Shown here piece after piece: positions 8,597 to 15,115 of a stretch of 18,416 bases of DNA. Position 1 is the first letter of the stretch; the number at the start of each line of letters is the position of its first letter. Both the position numbers and the translations under genes were made by a program. Origin of the DNA: Candidatus Fredericiella danica (GTDB lineage: Bacteria; Chloroflexota; Anaerolineae; Caldilineales; Caldilineaceae); assembly GCA_016713335.1 (NCBI GenBank), contig JADJPH010000044.1:1-18416 (forward strand). Direction: 5' to 3'. Below the pieces are notes generated by a model. It searched no databases. It was not told the DNA's origin and saw nothing but the letters and a program-made list of their open reading frames with translations.

Positions 8597-9286
8597 CTAC
8601 CAAATGCCCGGCAGCAATCGATACCGGATCTGCTGCGTGTAGGCTGGATAGCCGGCAAGCTCGCGGCTCAAAACTTCCTCTTCATTACGAATTCTCATTA
8701 CGAGGATCGGAATGATCAGCAGGGCAGGGATCATCGCCCAGTAGGAGCCAAGTGCCAGCGGCGAAAAAACGTACATCAGCGTCACCCCCAGATACATCGG
8801 ATGGCGCACCACGGCATAAGGTCCCGTGCTGATGACTTGCTGCCCCTCATCCACCTCGACGACGCGCGAGGCGTACTGGTTCTCACGGAACACATAGAGT
8901 ATGAAGCAATAGCCAAGCAGCACAATCAGGTCGCCGACCAGCACCACCGCAACCGGCACATTGGACCAACCAAACCGCTTATCAAAACCCGGCAGCATGA
9001 AGACGACCAGGAAATAGAGCAGCGACAGGTTGATGATCTTGCGCTGCGTTGCCTCTTTCTCCCGCATCCGCATCCGGCGTTCGAGTAGTTCGGGAGCTTT
9101 CCGGTACAAAACGATCAGGGCAAAGGTCATCGGGATCAGAATGACGGCCAGGTAGATCCACGCCTCCCAGTAGGCGAGGGTCCCCGCTGGCAAAAACAGC
9201 ATCGCCACAAGACACGGAATCCCAAGCCCCAGCCGGATCGCCAGCCCCTTGAGCAAATTGGGTTTTGATTGTTCAGTGTGCCCCAT
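8597..9286 (-). CDS. Isoprenylcysteine carboxyl methyltransferase-like integral membrane protein
   Basis: This is an intact 229-residue membrane protein of the ICMT/PEMT-like methyltransferase family. Hydrophobic segments lie at about 17-34, 41-60, 86-100, 110-131 and 166-197. The family signature is near the C-terminus: ISTGPYAVVRHPMYLG at 152-167 with the RHP triad at 161-163, then RIRNEEEVL at 198-206, which together form the S-adenosylmethionine pocket. Bacterial members methylate diverse lipids or small molecules, and the substrate here is unknown. The ATG at 9286 is preceded by GGGGAGG at short spacing, and a promoter lies at 9337-9365. It converges on the regulator gene with a 27-bp gap that holds no visible terminator. 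Confidence 0.9.
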   Translation of the reverse strand: MGHTEQSKPNLLKGLAIRLGLGIPCLVAMLFLPAGTLAYWEAWIYLAVILIPMTFALIVLYRKAPELLERRMRMREKEATQRKIINLSLLYFLVVFMLPGFDKRFGWSNVPVAVVLVGDLIVLLGYCFILYVFRENQYASRVVEVDEGQQVISTGPYAVVRHPMYLGVTLMYVFSPLALGSYWAMIPALLIIPILVMRIRNEEEVLSRELAGYPAYTQQIRYRLLPGIW

Positions 9287-9336
9287 GACGCCTCCCCAGA
9301 TGGACTTGCCCGAGTGGTTCTCATGCTCTGCGTTCG

Positions 9337-9365
9337 ATCATAGTCCTGCCGGCAGCACAAATCAA
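9337..9365 (-). promoter_or_regulatory. Promoter of the ICMT-like gene
   Basis: On the minus strand TTGATT (9360-9365) and TATGAT (9337-9342) are spaced by 17 bp. Transcription would start near 9330, about 45 bases ahead of the start codon at 9286. Confidence 0.6.
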
Positions 9366-9415
9366 CCCACAAGTGATCGACCAACAATTCACATAACTGA
9401 ATTCCGCATTTCTTA

Positions 9416-9444
9416 TTGACCAATGACTAACGTCTTGCTATACT
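9416..9444 (+). promoter_or_regulatory. Promoter of the LysM/SIS/PfkB gene run
   Basis: TTGACC (9416-9421) and TATACT (9439-9444) are spaced by 17 bp, a good sigma-70-type match. It lies about 85 bases ahead of the LysM gene. No other strong promoter is seen until the epimerase gene, so this one may drive genes from 9531 to about 13949. Confidence 0.7.
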
Positions 9445-9451
9445 ATTCGCA

Positions 9452-9470
9452 ATAACGTGTGCGGCGTTAT
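9452..9470. promoter_or_regulatory. Inverted repeat at the predicted transcription start
   Basis: ATAACG and CGTTAT (9452-9457 and 9465-9470) form a perfect 6-bp inverted repeat with a 7-base spacer, placed at the predicted start of the transcript from 9416-9444. It could be an operator or a short 5' stem-loop. No regulator is linked to it by the sequence. Confidence 0.45.
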
Positions 9471-9530
9471 GACAAATAGGAATTAATTGCTGAGCGCGGA
9501 CAACAGAGACCGGCGTCGCAGGAGTCGATT

Positions 9531-10863
9531 ATGAAACACCCCTTCGTCTTGCTTGCCCTCTTGGCCTGCTTTGCGATCGCGGTGCTGGCGTATACGCCTG
9601 CACAGGCGTCGTCGCCCACTGTCGCCGTCGTCTCGTCCCAACCGGAAGCGCCCAGCCAGACCTGCTGGGGTTGTGGTCCCGTGCCCCAACCCGGCGGCGT
9701 CTTTGATCGCGGACCCCGCCCCCATGCGACGGGCTACGTCAACGGCAGTTACTACTGCGTTGCCTTTGGCGACACACTTTTTTCCATTTCTCAGCGGTTT
9801 GGCGTGAGTGCGCAGCAAATCGCCGCCGCCAATGGGATTCCGAACCCCTGGCTGATCTGGGCCAATCAGTTCATTTTGATTCCCGGTCTTGGAATCGCGC
9901 GCCCGTCACGCCGACACCAACGCCGACGTCGATCCCACAGCAAGCGTCGATCACCGTCTCCAACCCCACCGCCAACAGTTCGCTACCCGCCACATTCCAG
10001 GTCAGCGGTGTGGCGACCGGTCCTAATGGCGCCACCATTGCGATCCAGGCGCAGAACAACAGCAGTGGCGTACTCGCAGGAACCACCACCACGCTCCAAA
10101 CGATGAGCGGCTCGTTTGGCAGCGGGAGTTGGTCCGTTTCGCTGACCGTCAATCAAGTCGTTGCCGGCCGGATCGTGGCAGCGCTGGTTGGGCAGCCGAT
10201 TGGCCCGGCCAACGTCCCGGTCACCTTCAACGGCGGCTCAAGCCAACAACTCGTCATCACACAGCCAACCCTGAATGCGCAGTTACCGGCCAATTTTATC
10301 GTTTCGGGCAGTGGCTCCAACCTTCCCGGCAACCAGGTGACGGTCCAGGCCGTGACGAACGGCGGGGCTGTGCTCCAGACCCAACAGGCCTTCCTGCAGA
10401 ATATTCAACCCAACGGACAAGGCACCTGGCAAGCGAACTTCAGCAATGTCAGTGCCGGTGCGCCAACCCTGGGTCGCATTGTCGCCTCGGCTGCCCCGGC
10501 TCAACTGTGCCGCCGCAGTCGGTCAACGTGACCTTTAACGGCGTCGCGCTACAACAACTGACAATCACGCAACCAATGCAGGGTCAGACCGTATCACCTA
10601 CATTTGACGTGATCGGCACCGGGACAAATCTTCCTGGCAACCAGGTGACGGTGCAAGTGTTGAATGGCACCGGTAGTGTGCAGCAAACCGTGCTGGCAAC
10701 AGTTCAAAATATCCAGCCAAACGGGCAAGGCACCTGGCAGGTCAGGTTTATCAACGTCAATCCCGGCGATCCGTATTTCGGTCAAGTCAGAGCCTCTGCG
10801 GCGGCCGGTTCAACGGCGCCACCGGCAATCGTTCCTGTCATCATCAACGGTCCTGGACAATGA
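9531..10863 (+). CDS. Secreted LysM protein with tandem Gmad2-like Ig domains, frameshifted
   Basis: This is an exported protein of about 444 residues. An N-terminal signal peptide (about 1-26, ending near PAQASS) is followed by a Cys-containing linker and one LysM domain (YYCVAFGDTLFSISQRFGVS, then QIAAANGIPNP and QFILIPG). LysM binds peptidoglycan or related glycans. A TPTPTPT linker follows, then Ig-like repeats resembling Gmad2: LPATFQVSGVATG, LPANFIVSGSGSNLPGNQVT and VSPTFDVIGTGTNLPGNQVT, each ending in a GTW-type strand. Two single-base losses break the frame. Restoring a C in CCC at 9902-9904 gives IARPVTPTPTPT, and restoring a base near 10494-10499 joins SAAPGST to VPPQSVNVTFNG. The start has GGAG six bases upstream. 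The stop overlaps the SIS gene as ATGA at 10860-10863. Confidence 0.88.
10220..10822 (+). repeat. Tandem Ig-domain coding repeats
   Basis: Two units starting at 10220 and 10528 (about 103 codons apart after correction) share VTFNG, ITQP, the exact 19-base stretch GGCAACCAGGTGACGGTSC-like core around NLPGNQVTVQ, and NIQPNGQGTWQ. The protein ends in PVIINGPGQ, which matches the opening of another unit. A more diverged unit precedes them. This points to recent duplication within the gene. Confidence 0.7.
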
Positions 10864-11634
10864 ACCCAGCCATCGCCTACCTTGACGCGGTCGACGTCCT
10901 CTTGCGGCGCATCCGTGCAACACAACTACCGACCATCGAGCGGGCAGCCGAGCTCTGCGCCAACACCATCGCCGGCGGCGGGCTGGTGCATCTATTTGGC
11001 ACCGGTCACTCGCGCATGTTCGTGGAAGAAATGTTTCCGCGCCACGGCAGTTTCCCCGGCTTTCACTCGATCGTAGAACTCTCGCTCACCTACCACAATC
11101 AGGTGGTGGGCGCCAACGGCCAACGCCAGGCCATGTTTCTTGAACATGTCAGAGGGGCTTGGCAAGGCGATCATCGCGCAACTTCGTCTTTGCACCCCCG
11201 ATGCCTTTCTGATCTACTCGAACAGCGGCGTCAATGAGGTCTTGGTCGAGGTGGCGCTCGAAGCAAAGGCCCAGCAGATGCCGGTGATTGCCGTTGTTTC
11301 GCTCGACCATGCGCTGGCCTCGACCCCAAAGCACTCCAGCGGCAAACGGCTGACCGAGATCGCCGATCTCGTGATCGACAACTGCACCCCCGCCGGTGAT
11401 GCGTTGGTGCGGGTCAACGGGCTGGAAGATCCGGTCGGCCCAGGTTCCACGATCGGCGCGGCTGCAGTGACCAATCTGATCAAGGTGCTCGTTGCCGAGA
11501 AATTGACGGCATTGGGTCATCCGCCGATTGTGCTCACCAGCGCCTACTTTATTGGCGCTGAACGCTCGCAACGCCAGTTTGACGCAGCCTACGATGACTA
11601 TCGAGCGCGGATCAAGCGTGTCTACGGTGGATGA
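10860..11634 (+). CDS. SIS-domain sugar isomerase-like protein (UPF0309 type), frameshifted
   Basis: This is a single-SIS-domain cytoplasmic protein of about 258 residues that resembles the UPF0309 group. N-terminal helix DAVDVLLRRIRATQL leads to GLVHLFGTGHSRMFVEEMF with GTGHS at 47-51, the phosphosugar-binding loop. Later motifs are FLIYSNSGVNEVLVEVALEA, VIAVVSLDHA, KHSSGKRLTEIADLVIDNC, GDALVRVNG, and GPGSTIGAAAVTNLIKVLV. One frame break near 11146-11150 (GTCAGAGGGG, apparently one base too many) separates LEHV from GLGKAIIAQ. The family binds phosphorylated sugars or amino sugars; the precise reaction is not known for this branch. The start overlaps the LysM stop (ATGA) and the stop overlaps the next start by 4 bp, so translation is probably coupled on both sides. 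Confidence 0.88.
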
Positions 11635-12347
11635 TGCTGCCACCAACCCGTCCAACTTTCTACTTTGCCGGGGTGACGACCGCGAAGTCATCCTCGCGCC
11701 GCATGTTTCCGCGCTGGATGGAAATCTTGGGACGCCCCGAAGTGGTCCTTGAGGGGATCGATTTCGCAATTCACGACCACCCCACGCGCTACCGCGCGTT
11801 CGTCGAGATGCTTCGGGATCACCCGCTCGCGCTCGGCGCCGTGGTCACAACCCACAAGATCGATCTCCTTGCAGCCGCACGCGACCTGTTTGCCGAGTTG
11901 GATCCCGCTGCACAAGCATTGGGTGAAGTCTCCGGCATCGGCAAGACCGGGGCAACATTTTTGGCTTTGCCACGGATCCGGTTGCCGGGGCATGAGCCTT
12001 GGCGCGATGATTGGCCCCGGCTATTTGATCAACTGATGGCTGCGCTGCCCGGCGGCAGTATCGTCATCAATGCAACTGGCATGGGAAAGGACAGCCCAGG
12101 TTCGCCCATCACCGACGCCGGTCGTTTTCCTATCACGGGTGTGGCGTGGGAGTTGAACTATCGCGGTGAACTCGAGTTCCTCCATCAGGCCGAACGGCAA
12201 CAGGAGGTGCGCCGGCTGCACATCGAAGATGGCTGGCGTTATTTCCTGCTCGGCTGGAGCCAGGTGATCAGCCGAGCTTTGGCGATTGACATCCCACCGG
12301 CGACGTTTGAACAGTTGGCCGCCGCCGCCGCGGATCTACGATTCTAG
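11631..12347 (+). CDS. Shikimate dehydrogenase-like protein lacking the nucleotide-binding core
   Basis: This intact 238-residue ORF matches the long shikimate-dehydrogenase-like family at both ends. The N-terminal substrate domain has FAGVTTAKSSS, LEGIDFAIHD and LGAVVTTHKIDLL, where Lys76 aligns with the catalytic Lys. The C-terminal part has ALPGGSIVINATGMGKD, SPGSPITDAG, GVAWELNYRGELEFL and HIEDGWRYFLLGWSQVI. Family members are usually near 330 residues. Here GEVSGIGKTG (98-107) runs within about 15 residues into the region that normally lies after the Rossmann GxGGA loop. About 90 residues are therefore missing in frame, including the NAD(P) loop and the segment that carries the catalytic Asp. 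No frameshift is seen. It may be a non-oxidising relative, a decayed enzyme or an assembly collapse. ATG at 11631 overlaps the SIS stop. Confidence 0.82.
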   Translation: MMLPPTRPTFYFAGVTTAKSSSRRMFPRWMEILGRPEVVLEGIDFAIHDHPTRYRAFVEMLRDHPLALGAVVTTHKIDLLAAARDLFAELDPAAQALGEVSGIGKTGATFLALPRIRLPGHEPWRDDWPRLFDQLMAALPGGSIVINATGMGKDSPGSPITDAGRFPITGVAWELNYRGELEFLHQAERQQEVRRLHIEDGWRYFLLGWSQVISRALAIDIPPATFEQLAAAAADLRF

Positions 12348-12361
12348 TGTGGAAGGAATCA

Positions 12362-12377
12362 GGGCTCGATTGAGCCC
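12362..12377 (+). promoter_or_regulatory. Perfect hairpin just upstream of the PfkB start codon
   Basis: GGGCTC-GATT-GAGCCC is a 6-bp perfect stem with a four-base loop, ending six bases ahead of the ATG at 12384. It occupies the place where a Shine-Dalgarno would sit, and no clear one is present. It has no T-run, so it is not a standard terminator. It may tune translation or mark an mRNA processing site. Confidence 0.45.
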
Positions 12378-12383
12378 GCTGCT

Positions 12384-13349
12384 ATGTTTCTCGTCATCGG
12401 TAGCACCACAGTCGATCTCTTTATCTCGGGCGTGGGCCGCATCCCACGCTGGTCCGGCGACGAATTCCGCATTGACAACCTTGCCTGGTGCCGTGATCCG
12501 TTGCGGACCTCGATCGGTGGCAACGGCGCCAACACCGCCTACACATTGGGACGCCTTGGCGCACGGGTGGCACTCCACAGTGCAGTCGGCGCCGACATTT
12601 TGGGGGATATCATGGTCGGGTGGCTTAACACGGCCAACGTCGACTTGCGCCACCTCATCCACCGCCTGAACGCCTCAACTTCTACCAGCACCATCGTCAT
12701 CGACGACGAGCGCAACCGGCTTTCCTTTCACCATCCAGGCGCCTATGCCACCTATTCGATGCGCGATCTACCGGACAACTGGACGCATGGCGTCTCCACC
12801 GTGGTCGTGGCGAGTTACCCGTTGATGGGCGGTCTACGCCCCTACGGCGTGCGCAAAATCATGGCCACTGCGCGTGCCGCCGGGATACGGACGGCGCTCG
12901 ACATCGGACCGGCAATCGGGGACCTGACCACGGTCGCCGAGTTGCGCCCGGTGCTGCCTGATGTAGATTATCTGCTTGCCAACGAACACGAATTGCTTGT
13001 GCTGACGGGTGAAAGCGATGCACCGGCGCAGATCGCGGCAATGCACGCAGCCGGGGCGAATACGGTCGTGCTCCGGCGTGGGAAGCACGGGGTTGCCGTG
13101 GCGAGCGCTGTCGAAAACCACACAGTGCCGGCGTTTTCCGTCGATGTGCAGCGCACGGTAGGTGCGGGCGATGTCTTCAATGCGGGCTTTCTGATGGGTA
13201 TTGATGCCGGTTGGTCGTTGAGCAAAGCGGCAGAATTCGGGAATGCAGCCGGCGCGCTGGTGGTTGCGTCAGATCAGGGTGTCCTCGGCGCAGCGACGCG
13301 CGATGAGGTTGAGCAATTTATCCAGTCTCATCGGTTTTTTAATCAATAA
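12384..13349 (+). CDS. PfkB-family carbohydrate kinase
   Basis: This is an intact 321-residue ribokinase/PfkB-type kinase. It opens with FLVIGSTTVDLFI. The first signature, GGNGANTAYTLGRLGARVAL, starts at residue 45 and lines the sugar site. Mid-protein ALDIGPAIGD, YLLANEHELLVLTGE and VVLRRGKHGVAVA form the nucleotide side. The second signature, RTVGAGDVFNAGFLMGI, carries GAGD at 260-263 with catalytic Asp263; the usual DT before it is RT here. It should phosphorylate a sugar or nucleoside with ATP in the cytoplasm; the substrate is unknown. It follows the shikimate-dehydrogenase-like gene by 36 bp, so with the SIS protein it forms a small sugar-phosphate module. The start lacks a clear Shine-Dalgarno because a hairpin sits there. 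Confidence 0.93.
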   Translation: MFLVIGSTTVDLFISGVGRIPRWSGDEFRIDNLAWCRDPLRTSIGGNGANTAYTLGRLGARVALHSAVGADILGDIMVGWLNTANVDLRHLIHRLNASTSTSTIVIDDERNRLSFHHPGAYATYSMRDLPDNWTHGVSTVVVASYPLMGGLRPYGVRKIMATARAAGIRTALDIGPAIGDLTTVAELRPVLPDVDYLLANEHELLVLTGESDAPAQIAAMHAAGANTVVLRRGKHGVAVASAVENHTVPAFSVDVQRTVGAGDVFNAGFLMGIDAGWSLSKAAEFGNAAGALVVASDQGVLGAATRDEVEQFIQSHRFFNQ

Positions 13350-13361
13350 CAAGGTGCCTTT

Positions 13362-13949
13362 GTGATCCAACCACCTGAGAATTCCATCCATCCCCTAACG
13401 CGACCTGAGTGGCGTGCATGGCTTGAACAAAATCATAGCCGGCGTGATGGCGTCTGGGTGATCACGTACAAGAAGGCCACTGGCAAGCCACGCATAGATT
13501 ATGAGGAATCGGTCGAGGAAGCACTCTGCTACGGTTGGATCGATAGCAAACCTAACAAACTCGATGATGAACGCTCGCTCCTCTGGTTTGCACCGCGGAA
13601 GCCTGGGTCTGGTTGGTCAAAACCCAATAAGGAGCGCGTTGAGCGATTGATGGCTGCCGGGTTAATGGCGCCGGCCGGTCTGGCCAAGATCGAGGCGGCC
13701 AAAGCGGATGGTTCGTGGTTTGCGCTTGACGGCGTGGAAGCGCTCGAAATACCAACCGATCTCGGCGAAGCGCTCGATGCAACACCGCCGGCGCGGCAGT
13801 ACTTCGAGGCGTTCCCGCCTTCGGTGAAGCGCGGCATTCTAGAGTGGATACTGAACGCAAAGCAACCCACCACACGCGCAAAACGAATTGCTGAGACCGC
13901 CAGACTTGCGGCAGAGAACAAGCGCGCCAATCAATGGCGCACTGACTGA
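13362..13949 (+). CDS. YdeI/OmpD-associated family protein
   Basis: This is an intact 195-residue protein of the YdeI/OmpD-associated (OmdA) family, whose members are linked with envelope stress and antimicrobial-peptide tolerance but lack a firm biochemical role. Landmarks: WRAWLEQNHSRRDGVWVITY, VEEALCYGWIDSKPNKLDDE at 51-70 (CYGWIDS is the family core), LLWFAPRKPGSGWSKPNKER and FPPSVKRGILEWILNAKQPT. The C-terminus is basic and Ala-rich (RIAETARLAAENKRANQW), as usual. The start is GTG at 13362 with AAGG upstream; the reading frame has no other suitable start. It follows PfkB by 12 bp, so it is probably co-transcribed, although a functional link is not evident. Confidence 0.9.
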   Translation: MIQPPENSIHPLTRPEWRAWLEQNHSRRDGVWVITYKKATGKPRIDYEESVEEALCYGWIDSKPNKLDDERSLLWFAPRKPGSGWSKPNKERVERLMAAGLMAPAGLAKIEAAKADGSWFALDGVEALEIPTDLGEALDATPPARQYFEAFPPSVKRGILEWILNAKQPTTRAKRIAETARLAAENKRANQWRTD

Positions 13950-14012
13950 AGCATGATTGATGGGATGAATGGATGGTTAGATATTCCGCCAAAACAGCAG
14001 GGGAGTGTTGTC

Positions 14013-14935
14013 ATGACAAAGGTATTGGTCACGGGCGCAGCGGGATTTATTGGCTCTCACGTGGCGCGGCATCTGGTGGACATGGGGTTCGAGGTGGTCG
14101 CTTTAGATGACCTGAGCGGCGGTTTCGTTGAGAATGTGCCGCAGGGCGCGCAGTGGGTGCAGATGTCGGTGACAGACTATGCAGGCTTGCAGCGCCTCTT
14201 TGCCGCGGAATCGTTTGACTATGTGTTTCACCTGGCGGCCTATGCAGCGGAGGGGCTGAGCCACTTCATCCGCCGCTACAACTACGAGACCAATTTGATC
14301 GCAACCTGAGCGTGCTGCACGGCATTAAGTGTTTTGTGTTTACATCGTCGATCGCCGTCTACGGTGCGAATCAATTGCCCATGCGCGAAGAGTTGACGCC
14401 GCGCCGGAAGATCCCCACGGCATTTCCAAGTATGCGGTGGAACTGGATCTAGCAGCGGCCCGCCATCAATTTGGGCTCAATTCGATTATCTTCCGTCCTC
14501 ACAACGTCTATGGGGAGCATCAGAACATTGGCGACAAGTACCGCAACGTGATCGGCATCTTCATGAACCAGGTGATGCGGGATGAGCCGCTGGTCATCTT
14601 TGGCGACGGCGAACAGACGCGCATTTTCCTACATTGACGACGTAGCGCCCGTCATCGCACGCTCGATCCTGCTTCCAGAGGCTTACAACCAGGTCTTTAA
14701 CGTCGGGGGCGACACGATGTATACGGTGAACGAACTGGCGCAGGCCGTGTGCCGGGCGATGGGTGTCGACGCCGAGATCAGGCATGTCCCGGCGCGCAAC
14801 GAAGTCAAGCACGCCTATGCGGATCACGAAAAGGCGCGCAGCACCTTTGATCTCCCGGACCCCATTCCGCTCGACGCCGGTCTTGCCCGCATGGCTGCCT
14901 GGGCAAAGCAGGTTTGGGAGCAGAAAGATGAGTGA
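14013..14935 (+). CDS. NAD-dependent NDP-sugar epimerase/dehydratase, frameshifted, catalytic Tyr replaced by His
   Basis: This is an extended short-chain dehydrogenase of GalE type, about 308 residues after correction. VTGAAGFIGSHVARHLVDMG binds NAD; then VALDDLSGG, YVFHLAAYAAEG, VFTSSIAVYGANQLPMREEL, SIIFRPHNVYGEHQNIGDKY, PLVIFGDGEQTR, FSYIDDVAPVIARSI and NQVFNVGGDTMYTVNELAQA. Three frame breaks are explained by single lost bases: CC at 14305-14306, CC at 14404-14405, and near 14620. The family YxxxK motif reads DPHGISKYAVE, with CAC (His) at 14416-14418 where Tyr is expected; TAC would restore it. The start at 14013 follows GGGGAG at good spacing and is preferred over an in-frame ATG at 13953. 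Its likely role is nucleotide-sugar conversion for surface glycans. Confidence 0.9.
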
Positions 14936-15115
14936 GTTTGCGGAGATTGAGATGCGAAAGGGGCTGCCTGGGTGGTAAGCAGGAGAGGAGCATCGTGGGT
15001 ATTCCAGGGAGAGTGCAACACACAACCCGCAATTTGCCTTGCGTTCCCGCCCATTGCACAATGATGCCTACCCGCGGTCACGCGCGCTCCCGCCCACATC
15101 GATCGGTTTTCGCTC
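14936..15115. other. Gap between the epimerase and DUF4012 genes
   Basis: About 180 bp without a supported gene. A possible weak promoter lies here: TTGCCT (15034-15039), 17-bp spacer, CACAAT (15057-15062). The -10 match is poor. A 16-codon ORF (14928-14978) that overlaps the epimerase stop has no support as a gene. Confidence 0.3.

Noticed and set aside
14928..14978. 16-codon ORF (MSEFAEIEMRKGLPGW) overlapping the epimerase stop
   Set aside because: Too short, no recognisable family and no independent ribosome-binding site; it is probably a chance overlap.
15034..15062. Possible promoter before the DUF4012 gene
   Set aside because: The -10 element CACAAT is a poor match and the -35 is partial, so it is mentioned only as a weak possibility.
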